Translations under genes and position numbers: made by a program | From: Telluribacter roseus | Lineage (GTDB): Bacteria; Bacteroidota; Bacteroidia; Cytophagales; Spirosomataceae | Length of the DNA: 64,000 nt | Assembly (NCBI RefSeq): GCF_017355915.2 | Contig: NZ_JAFEUV020000014.1 | Location: forward strand, 1-64,000 | Reading direction: 5' to 3' | Shown: piece by piece, positions 1 through 6,472 of the stretch | Numbering within the stretch: position 1 is the first letter of the stretch | How the letters are laid out: every line of letters begins with the position of its first letter | The notes under the pieces: model-generated | The model's input: the letters and a program-made list of their open reading frames with translations, nothing else | The model's database searches: none | Told to the model about the DNA's origin: nothing

Positions 1-84
1 GATCAGATAAACTTGCTGGAGGAAGATCCAGCCTTAATTCAAGTATTCTTCCGCAAGAAGGAAGTTGCATTCTTTACGGATTAA
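1..84 (+). CDS. C-terminal end of an unidentified protein (partial)
   Basis: The window opens inside a reading frame that runs 27 codons to a TAA and ends in the residues RKKEVAFFTD. No start is visible, and the fragment is too short and too generic (acidic, then basic and aromatic) to name a family. It lies just upstream of a polysaccharide gene cluster on the same strand and may belong to it. That is inference from position only. Confidence 0.4.
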   Translation, partial: DQINLLEEDPALIQVFFRKKEVAFFTD

Positions 85-696
85 TTCACGCATCAATAAT
101 ATAGTAGTGTAAGCAGCTTACATATAAAATAACGCCTTTGAAGCCGCCCTACAGAATCTATATGTATACAAGTATAAATCCCAATCTAAATTCACTAGGC
201 GAAGGCTTTCCTACTCAACTGTCAAGGAAGAATCACCACCATTACACATCACTTCCATCTCTGCTAATGCAGATTGGAAGAGGCCCTAAATATAAAATAA
301 TTGCTGGAAATAAATTTAGCTTGGCTTTGATAAAAGATAATCTACTTACTCATCATGCAAAATAGCCCCCCTTTTTAATATACCGTTAAATAAGATAATG
401 TACCATTTGATAAAATTCATGTAGGCAGAAGCGCTGAACAATATACGTTTACCCTTAGCTCATTGATATAATGGAAAATATTAAAAAAAAATTAAAATTA
501 TAAATAGGCTATATTGTATAATCATATATAGCTACATTTATATAAGCAGAGAGTGCTACTTAATGATGTACTTTGCGTATAAAAAGAATAAATGATAGTA
601 TATAAATATTAGAATCCATACGCTTGCGATGGCTGTTCAATTACCTCATTAATACAAATAGTAAAATTGAATTGTAGCATCTAAATGGCCTAGCTA
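85..696. other. AT-rich spacer without a convincing gene
   Basis: This stretch is very AT-rich and has no frame with recognisable protein features. A 75-codon frame at 138-365 has no ribosome binding site and no family signature, so it is not called. Bases 399-420 hold a copy of the motif TACCATTTGATAA, with close relatives near 3600-3637. A run of C after TAG (364-371) recurs near 3503. These shared motifs suggest remnants of a lost mobile element bracketing this part of the cluster. Confidence 0.5.
399..420 (+). repeat. TACCA(T/C)TTGATAA motif, copy 1
   Basis: TGTACCATTTGATAA followed by AATTCA matches TGTACCACTTGATAA followed by TATTCA near 3617-3637 with few differences. Repeated short motifs of this kind are common in the ends of some insertion sequences, but no transposase is linked to them here. 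Confidence 0.45.
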
Positions 697-1857
697 ATGA
701 AGGGCATATATGTACATACAAAGGACAACTCTCACGATAGATTACTGCTTTACAGGCAACGCATGGCCATACCTGTTCCAAATAAGCTATATCATATATT
801 ATTCTCACTATGTCTGAGGATACTGAAGCTAATAGCCAGGCAAGTACAACTAGGAAACCCTAGTCTGAAGGCACCTTCTATAGTCAGTGTACCTGAAGAG
901 CAACTGAATATATCTTCCAGAATAGAAGGACCAAAGGTTTGGTCGTTCCGGGAAGCCTTATGCAGTGGCCTATATGGAGGAGCCATCATCAACGAAAAAG
1001 ATCAGGTATATGAGCAATTTCTCCATTTTCCGTGGGGAAGAGAACTGCACCCTAGCGTTACATCACCTTATCTGGGACTCGTAAAACATACCATCAACAA
1101 AGGAGTATTTCTTATTACACCAAACGCAAAAGGTAATTATTTTCACTGGATAACTGACCTTCTCCCCAGATTGATTAAAATCAAACAAGAGGTAAAGGAT
1201 ATGAACGATCGTATTCTGATACTACACCATCCTGCAACGTCTTATGAGATAAGCTCCCTTTCTGCCCTGGGATTCGATGCAAATAAAGTTATAAGGCTTC
1301 ATCCTTTCGAACTAGCGCGAGTTAAAGATCTTGTAGTAGCTGAATATATAGATTGTGGTAGATCTTTTCCGATATGGAAGAAAAACCTACTTGATCAACT
1401 GTATCAGCTGCCTTTATACAAAGAGGATACAGGAGAAAGAAGTAAAATTTATTTAAAAAGGGGAAGAGAGGCTAAAAGGCAGCTCATCGGTGAGGAAATT
1501 CTTTGTGGTGAGCTACAAAGGCTCGGCTTTAAAATCATTAACCCAAGATACATATCTTTTACAGAACAAGCTAGTTTACTATCCAAGGCTAGCGTTGTTG
1601 TTGCTTTACACGGAGCAGCACTAACAAATATAATTTTTTGCAAGCCTGATACTACTATTATTGAGATTAGAAGCGAGTTAAGCCCTCCTGAACACTATTC
1701 GGCCATTGCCAAGGCCTACAACCTTAGATTTCAGACTATAAGTGCTCCCCCTCAAAAATCTAGTCAAGTACGACATTTGGCTAATAAACAGCATTTAGTC
1801 CTAACTGAACAAGCATTATCACGAATACTTAATCTTGTAAGGGAAATCGTACAGTAA
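697..1857 (+). CDS. GT61 (DUF563) glycosyltransferase of surface polysaccharide synthesis
   Basis: A 386-residue protein of the GT61/DUF563 family, enzymes that transfer sugars during capsule or exopolysaccharide assembly, probably at the inner face of the cytoplasmic membrane. The family signatures are visible: GNYFHWITDLLPR around residues 147-159, an IYLKRG segment at 251-256, and VVALHGAALTNIIF around 301-314. A hydrophobic stretch near residues 30-46 may associate with membrane. ATG 697 has no clear ribosome binding site, and ATG 763 is an alternative start. It is followed by an IS3 element and gene remnants, so the original operon continuation has been disturbed. Donor and acceptor sugars cannot be predicted. 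Confidence 0.8.
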   Translation: MKGIYVHTKDNSHDRLLLYRQRMAIPVPNKLYHILFSLCLRILKLIARQVQLGNPSLKAPSIVSVPEEQLNISSRIEGPKVWSFREALCSGLYGGAIINEKDQVYEQFLHFPWGRELHPSVTSPYLGLVKHTINKGVFLITPNAKGNYFHWITDLLPRLIKIKQEVKDMNDRILILHHPATSYEISSLSALGFDANKVIRLHPFELARVKDLVVAEYIDCGRSFPIWKKNLLDQLYQLPLYKEDTGERSKIYLKRGREAKRQLIGEEILCGELQRLGFKIINPRYISFTEQASLLSKASVVVALHGAALTNIIFCKPDTTIIEIRSELSPPEHYSAIAKAYNLRFQTISAPPQKSSQVRHLANKQHLVLTEQALSRILNLVREIVQ

Positions 1858-2213
1858 ACTTCATGATATATTCTCTCATGACTTAACGAACTCAAGCATG
1901 ATGATAAATTGTAATAAAACTCATCATATTTGGACTGATCTAACCCCTTATTTCCTGGAATCAGATTCTACAAATTGATACAAATTAACATTCTTTGAAT
2001 AATCTATTTTCACGGCGTTTTCCTATTAATGAGGGGGTATTTTCATGCCTAGTTTGAAAAAGTACTGGTTGGGGCTAAGATACCCAATACCAGAGTGCAG
2101 CCGCTCGCCATTGTAAAAATAAACGAACTGCCGGATGATCTCACTAGCCTGATGCAGGTCGAAAAACTCGTACACGTTGCAGACAGCCTTCTTGACAATG
2201 TGATGATAAGACT

Positions 2214-2229
2214 GCGCCGGCAGCCCGGT
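2214..2229 (+). repeat. Hairpin insertion 6: GCGCCGGCAGCCCGGT
   Basis: Stem CCGG/CCGG with loop CAGC. It splits the catalytic Glu codon of orfB. Removal joins GGCCATATTG to AGTCTTATC on the minus strand and reads GHIESYHH, as expected for the family. Confidence 0.82.
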
Positions 2230-2271
2230 CAATATGGCCGTTATCCTGCGGGGTGGCCACATGGCTAAATC

Positions 2272-2287
2272 GCTCGGGCGCCCCCGT
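2272..2287 (+). repeat. Hairpin insertion 5: GCTCGGGCGCCCCCGT
   Basis: Stem CGGG/CCCG with loop CGCC. Removal restores the frame between EMHIHQ and FSHVATPQ. The boundary is ambiguous by one base: removing 2271-2286 instead gives HQEFSH, and removing 2272-2287 gives HQGFSH. Confidence 0.8.
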
Positions 2288-2664
2288 CTTGATGGATGTG
2301 CATTTCACTAAAGCATTCACGCACCATCCTGGCCTCAAACTGCGCGCCGTTGTCACTCCGGACGGTAACTTTCAAAGGCAGACAGTACCAGGCGGCGATG
2401 GCCCGCATCAGGCTGACCACATCGTTCTTGCGGATGCTGTGCTGCAAGATCCATCCCAGAATGGCCCGCGTCTTGATGTCGATCACCGACAACAGGTAGG
2501 CCATCCGTCGGCTCCCGTGAATCCAGATATACTTGATATCGACCTCCATGTGCTCCAAGGGTAGCTGCGGTTTGGGCACCCTGAACTTAATGAACGTCTT
2601 GCCCTTCTTGCCCCTACAGTGTTGACTGTAAGGCAGTTTATTCTCCTTCATGAGCCGGTAGACC

Positions 2665-2678
2665 GCGCGGCGGCCGCT
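2665..2678 (+). repeat. Hairpin insertion 4 (short form): GCGCGGCGGCCGCT
   Basis: A 14-nt variant with stem GCGG/CCGC and loop CGG. Removal joins NFKK to VYRLMKEN. The 13-mer GCGCGGCGGCCGC recurs exactly at 9381-9393 in an intergenic spacer. Confidence 0.8.
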
Positions 2679-2718
2679 TTCTTGAAGTTGATGATCACAT
2701 TCAAGTTCTGGCGCAGCC

Positions 2719-2734
2719 ATCGGAGCGCCGATGC
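2719..2734 (-). repeat. Hairpin insertion 3: GCATCGGCGCTCCGAT (minus strand)
   Basis: Stem TCGG/CCGA extended by an A-T pair, with loop CGCT. Removal restores KVTHRLRQNLNV on the minus strand. Its first 10 bases, GCATCGGCGC, recur at 11913-11922. Confidence 0.82.
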
Positions 2735-2956
2735 GATGGGTGACCTTGATGTAGCCATAGTCCACGAAATCCTGCTGCAAGAGCTCCTCAATCCGCCTGA
2801 CGATCTCCTGGTTGGGAAGCAGCCAGTCGTCCAATGTCCGGGTATGAGTACTGGGCCTTAGCCCCTGTCTGCCGCCGGTGCTCTGGTAATACCAGCTGCT
2901 GGTAGGAATCTGCAAGAGACTCAGAACCTGCTTGGTTTGATAGCCCTGGCTGATGA

Positions 2957-2972
2957 ATCGGACCGCCGACGC
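2957..2972 (-). repeat. Hairpin insertion 2: GCGTCGGCGGTCCGAT (minus strand)
   Basis: Stem TCGG/CCGA with loop CGGT. It lies five codons into orfB. Removal gives MVASHLISQGYQTKQ. Confidence 0.8.
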
Positions 2973-2987
2973 GGTGGGAGGCTACCA

Positions 2988-3305
2988 TTAGCCGGCCTTG
3001 TTTCTCGATTGCGTTTTTTTAACAATTCCTCCTTCACGGCAAGAGCTAGCTGCTTCGGCAGTCCGATCTTTTTCAGCAATTAGCTTCTTTGAAGCCAGAT
3101 TTTCTAACTGTAGACGCCGCAGTTCGGGATCAACGCGCTGATAGGACTTAAGGCCTTCCCGGCCCCCGGTCTCCAACTGCTCCCGCCAGCAGTAGATCAT
3201 CTTGGCGTAAATCCCGTGGCGGCGGATAGTCTGGGTAATCCCAGTGGCCTCGGCCTCTTTTAGGATCGCCAACTTCTCTTCGACTGAAACTTTCCTCCTA
3301 GACAT
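2988..3305 (-). pseudogene. IS3 transposase orfA (HTH protein), frame altered by one hairpin insertion
   Basis: The N-terminal part (MSRRKVSVEEKLAILKEAE, ITQTIRRHGIYAKMIY, LKSYQRVDPELRRL) is a typical IS3 OrfA helix-turn-helix and leucine-zipper protein. After LIAEKD the frame reads an atypical stretch. Removing 3052-3067 gives EKELALAVKEELLKK, the usual OrfA zipper end. The frame reaches TAA at 2988-2990, which overlaps the orfB ATG. Removing 16 nt leaves 302 nt. One extra base, most simply in the A-run at about 3013-3020, would be needed to reach that stop in phase, so there may also be a one-base slip there. That run is also where IS3 elements often place a frameshift site. Confidence 0.8.
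3052..3067 (+). repeat. Hairpin insertion 1: GCTTCGGCAGTCCGAT
   Basis: Stem TCGG/CCGA with loop CAGT, inside orfA. Removal gives EKELALAVKEELLKK on the minus strand. An alternative boundary (3050-3065) gives EKDLALAV. Confidence 0.8.
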
Positions 3306-3599
3306 AGTCCTACTAATTTAAGGGGTTTAATTAGTAGAATCCAGTTCCAGGTTTTTAGGGGGGCTAGTACAGGACTGAAGATCTATTCAAAATTCTCGGC
3401 GCTACTTTTTAAAGTCCTCTAAGTATACGTATACCTAACACTTTTAGCCCCGTATATACTTTTCTTCTAAATTATGTCATCAGCGTTACCAAGTTATGAT
3501 AGCGCCCCCCTAAACGCCAGCTAAAGGCTGTTTTAACTGTTTTCAACAGAATCTACTGACATCTATTTAAGCCTTTCCTAAAACCATAATTAGGTACTG

Positions 3600-3637
3600 A
3601 CCATTTGATAACATGCTGTACCACTTGATAATATTCA
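3600..3637 (+). repeat. TACCA(T/C)TTGATAA motifs, copies 2 and 3
   Basis: CCATTTGATAACATG is followed closely by TGTACCACTTGATAA and TATTCA. The second matches the copy at 399-420. Together they bracket the GT61 gene and the IS3 element, as the ends of an older mobile element might. Confidence 0.45.
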
Positions 3638-3762
3638 AGTGCCTTAAATCAGCTTATTAGGTTAATTTAACATCGATATCAAGGCATGACTTAAGGTCAC
3701 CATTGTTTATTATGATTTATTGAAATCAAGACAACCTATTTGTCATATCAAATTGATCATAA

Positions 3763-3927
3763 GACGAGCTATTTACCAGTAGTCAGCCTAAATACTTTGT
3801 ATTAGCATTCTACAATAAGTATTTAGAGGAATACGACGGAACAAAGATAATACAACTCTTACAAGAGAAGATTAAAAATAGCTTTTACATTGACCATCTC
3901 ACGTTGAATGAGATGGAAGAGTTCTAA
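3763..3927 (+). pseudogene. C-terminal remnant of an unidentified gene
   Basis: An open frame after a TAA at 3760-3762 encodes about 54 residues without a start codon at its head (DELFTSSQPKYFVLAFYNK, then a lysine- and glutamate-rich stretch ending LTLNEMEEF) and stops at 3927. Its composition looks like real protein and its stop lies 28 bases before the GT2 start, as in a tight operon. It is probably the tail of a polysaccharide gene whose 5' part was lost. The family is not recognised. Confidence 0.35.
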
Positions 3928-3955
3928 TGTCCCCTTAGCAAAATTCGTCGCCAAA

Positions 3956-4825
3956 ATGATAGACATATCCGTATTGATTTTAACAAAGAATGAGGAACAG
4001 GATTTACCTGCATGTTTAGATTCGGTTTCTTGGTGTGACGATTTACATGTCTTTGATTCATTTAGCCAGGATAGAACCGTGGAGATCGCTGTTAGAGCAG
4101 GCGCGAAGGTAACACAACGGGAGTTTGACTCTTATGCCTCCCAGCGAAACGCCGCACTTGATAACCTAGACTTTAAGTACCCCTGGATATTGATTCTGGA
4201 CGCTGACGAAAGGATTCCTGAGTCTTTGCCGGTATTGTTGAATAAACATATCAGCAGAGCCTCTCTAAACGTCAGCGGCTTCAGAATTAGAAGGAGGGAT
4301 TTTTTATACAATAGCTGGCTAAAACATGCACAAATCTCTCCTTTTTACATCCGGCTTGTAAGAAAGGGTAAAGCTCGGTATCATAGAGATATTAATGAAG
4401 TATTGGAAGTAGACGGAGTAGTAGAGGACATTGATGGCTTTTTCGACCACTACCCGTTTTCAAAAGGTATCAACCATTGGCTAAGCAAACATAATCAATA
4501 TTCCACAATGGAAGCTAAGCGATGGTTAGAGGAGCAAAATGGACTGACTACATTCTCTTTGCAAAAAGCCCTCTTTAGCAAAGATTTTAATGAAAAGCGT
4601 TTTCATCAAAAGGGAATATTTTACAAACTACCCGGACGTCCAATTCTTAAATGGCTTTATATGATATTATATAGAAGAGCCTTTTTAGACGGCAGAGCAG
4701 GAATCATCTATGCAACATTGCAAGCTATTTATGAATATTTTATTGTATTGAAGGCAAAAGAGAAAATGCATTTTGACAGCCTGAACAATACTAACAAAGC
4801 GGTAAAACCTCTAAAATATAGTTAG
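3956..4825 (+). CDS. GT2 family glycosyltransferase (WaaE/KdtX-like)
   Basis: A GT-A fold family 2 glycosyltransferase, probably building a lipopolysaccharide or exopolysaccharide sugar chain at the cytoplasmic membrane. It begins MIDISVLILTKNEEQDLP, has the nucleotide-sugar segment CDDLHVFDSFSQDRTVE, and WILILDADERIPESL with the metal-binding DAD. The C-terminal GRPILKWLYMILYRRAFLDG is typical of the WaaE-like subgroup and probably lies on the membrane. The start was set at ATG 3956, where similarity to the family begins; an upstream in-frame ATG at 3908 would overlap the preceding remnant. The substrate cannot be inferred. Confidence 0.82.
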   Translation: MIDISVLILTKNEEQDLPACLDSVSWCDDLHVFDSFSQDRTVEIAVRAGAKVTQREFDSYASQRNAALDNLDFKYPWILILDADERIPESLPVLLNKHISRASLNVSGFRIRRRDFLYNSWLKHAQISPFYIRLVRKGKARYHRDINEVLEVDGVVEDIDGFFDHYPFSKGINHWLSKHNQYSTMEAKRWLEEQNGLTTFSLQKALFSKDFNEKRFHQKGIFYKLPGRPILKWLYMILYRRAFLDGRAGIIYATLQAIYEYFIVLKAKEKMHFDSLNNTNKAVKPLKYS

Positions 4826-5073
4826 ACATAGTATACTTGTAAAGATCCTCCTCCTCAAACAATTTGTTGATGCCACGCTCCAAAACCGGCAACTAATTAT
4901 AAAACTGTATTAGTCATATCTTGCAGCACACCTCCTGCTGAATCTCTAATTATACTATTTAGCTATTGAGCAATTGGTATGGTAAAGTTCTGGCATTTAC
5001 ATATAGTTTTATGATGTAGTACTATCGGCTTAGCTGATAGACTTTAAAAAAGTACTATCCAAACTTTTGATAT

Positions 5074-6336
5074 ATGAGAGTTCTTATTTACGGCATCAAC
5101 TATGCTCCGGAGTTAACCGGAATAGGCAAATATACAGGAGAAATGGGCTGTTGGATGGCCCAGCAAGGACATGACATTTCTGCCATTACAGCCATGCCTT
5201 ACTATCCGGAGTGGGAAGTTCATCCAATGTATAAAGGTAAAGCTTGGCATACAGAAGAAGTAGATGGGGTAAAAGTCCATCGCTGCCCGCTGTACGTTAC
5301 CAATCCTACCTCAGCAGCCAAACGTATAATCCATGAGTTCTCCTTCGTATTCAGTTCGCTAGTATTCTGGCTACCTATTTTCTTCGGAAGGGGGTTTGAT
5401 GTAGTTTTATGCATTAACCCTCCTTTTCACCTGGGCTTTTTGCCGCTCTTATACTCTAAACTCAGAGGCGTACCTTTTATATGCCACATTCAGGATCTAC
5501 AGGTGGATGCAGCCCGGGACCTGGGAATGATCAAAAATCAGCGCTTCCTTAATCTGATGCTCAAAGCTGAAAGGTATCTGCTAAACCATGCAGAAGCTGT
5601 GTCTACCATTAGCATTGGTATGCAAATGAAGATCGAGAAGAAGGGTATACCTTTACCGAAAATCATTATGTTCCCCAATTGGGTAGATGTGCACACCATA
5701 CGTCCACTTTACAGAGAAGAGTCTTTAAGGCATGAACTAGATATAGCTGATGACCAGAAAGTCGTACTTTACTCAGGAAATTTGGGAGAAAAACAGGGAC
5801 TGGATTTGCTGATTCAAGCAGCACAACACTTGCAGGACGCCAGTATATGTTTTCTGATAGTAGGATCAGGAGGGGGCAAAATACGACTTGAGGAGTTGGT
5901 GAAGCAGTATGGTTTAACAAATGTTCGTTTCTTGCCCTTGCAGCCTTACGAAAAGCTATCGGCCCTACTGGCCACGGCGGATCTGCATCTGGTACTTCAA
6001 AAAAAATCCGCTGCTGACTTAGTCATGCCTTCCAAACTTACTAGTATACTGGCCGCTGGTGGTTGCCCCTTGGTTACTGCGCTTCCCGGTACCACACTAT
6101 ATGATATTGTAAATAAAAATGAGATGGGAATCCTTGTCGAGCCTGAGTCAGTAGGGGCTCTTGTGGAGGGAATCAATTACGCACTCCATACGGATTTAGA
6201 TATGTATAAGGCCAATGCTCGCAGTTATGCTGATAAGAATATAGATAAGGCCGGTATTATGAGTGATTTCGAAACTAAGCTGTTACAACTTGTAACTCCA
6301 GAAGAAATTGAACGGCCTGTCGCGCAGGAGGTATAG
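5074..6336 (+). CDS. WcaI-like GT4 glycosyltransferase
   Basis: A 420-residue GT-B glycosyltransferase resembling the colanic-acid enzyme WcaI/WbuB. The N-terminal acceptor domain starts MRVLIYGINYAPELTGIGKY and contains AITAMPYYPEWEV. The C-terminal nucleotide-sugar domain has VVLYSGNLGEKQGLDLLI and the family 4 block around MPSKLTSILAAGGCP followed by GILVEPE. It transfers one sugar to a lipid-linked intermediate of exopolysaccharide at the inner membrane. It is 136 bp upstream of the initiating phosphotransferase, so the two probably act in the same pathway. The WcaI name is by resemblance; the sugar is unknown. Confidence 0.85.
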   Translation: MRVLIYGINYAPELTGIGKYTGEMGCWMAQQGHDISAITAMPYYPEWEVHPMYKGKAWHTEEVDGVKVHRCPLYVTNPTSAAKRIIHEFSFVFSSLVFWLPIFFGRGFDVVLCINPPFHLGFLPLLYSKLRGVPFICHIQDLQVDAARDLGMIKNQRFLNLMLKAERYLLNHAEAVSTISIGMQMKIEKKGIPLPKIIMFPNWVDVHTIRPLYREESLRHELDIADDQKVVLYSGNLGEKQGLDLLIQAAQHLQDASICFLIVGSGGGKIRLEELVKQYGLTNVRFLPLQPYEKLSALLATADLHLVLQKKSAADLVMPSKLTSILAAGGCPLVTALPGTTLYDIVNKNEMGILVEPESVGALVEGINYALHTDLDMYKANARSYADKNIDKAGIMSDFETKLLQLVTPEEIERPVAQEV

Positions 6337-6472
6337 TTACTGTAGAGTACAAACTGATTGGGTTATTTAATATACCTGCCATACTATAATTTAAGGTAAA
6401 AACGCAATAGCCTACCGCTGTTTCGTCCCAAATGTCAAAAGTAGTATTGTCATACACTATACCACACTATTT

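Larger units (their letters stand above)
2026..2988 (-). pseudogene. IS3 transposase orfB (DDE integrase), interrupted by five hairpin insertions
   Basis: This is the catalytic half of an IS3-family transposase, split over several frames. It starts at the ATG overlapping the orfA stop (MVAS, then a break, then SQGYQTKQVLSLL). Further recognisable pieces are DYGYIKVTH, LRQNLNVIINFKK, VYRLMKENKL, HMEVDIKYIWIHGSRR with the first Asp, VTVRSDNGAQFEA with the second Asp, FSHVATPQDNGHI, SYHHIVKKAV, and the C-terminal YNGERLHSGIGYLSPNQY. Removing the five inserted hairpins (78 nt) leaves 885 nt, exactly 295 codons with the stop, as one open frame. The catalytic Glu codon GAG is split by the hairpin at 2214-2229. 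No other lesion was seen in orfB. As read normally the gene cannot make a full protein. Confidence 0.88.
1936..3371 (-). mobile_element. Complete IS3-family insertion sequence with hairpin-interrupted transposase
   Basis: Both ends can be read. The left end begins TGATCTAACCCC and the right end, on the other strand, begins TGTACTAGCCCC. Both continue into a shared CCTGGAA..GATTCTAC..AATT, so they form imperfect inverted repeats with the TG...CA tips of the IS3 family. The element is flanked by a 4-bp direct duplication GGAC (1932-1935 and 3372-3375), a size usual for this family. It carries orfA and orfB on the minus strand with the typical TAATG stop/start junction. Both frames are broken by six 14-16-nt GC-rich hairpins, listed separately. 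Without these 94 nt it would be about 1342 bp. It sits inside an exopolysaccharide cluster. Confidence 0.88.
3372..3955. other. Spacer with gene remnant and repeated motifs
   Basis: Apart from a coding remnant at 3763-3927, no gene is seen. A C-run followed by TAAA near 3505-3515 is an inverted counterpart of the IS right end. Two copies of CCA(T/C)TTGATAA lie at 3600-3632. The mixture of partial motifs suggests several past insertions or deletions between the GT61 and GT2 genes. Confidence 0.5.

Noticed and set aside
138-365. 75-codon plus-strand frame in the AT-rich spacer
   Set aside because: No ribosome binding site, no family feature and unusual composition. In AT-rich sequence a frame of this size with no supporting signal is not enough for a gene call.
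2253-2861. Plus-strand frames across the IS3 element
   Set aside because: They are antisense to recognisable transposase sequence on the minus strand and carry no domain of their own.
1936-3371. IS3 frame breaks as ordinary sequencing errors or random decay
   Set aside because: Errors or decay would give single-base indels and stops. Here the breaks coincide with structured 14-16-nt palindromes of one plan, and the rest of orfB is free of lesions.
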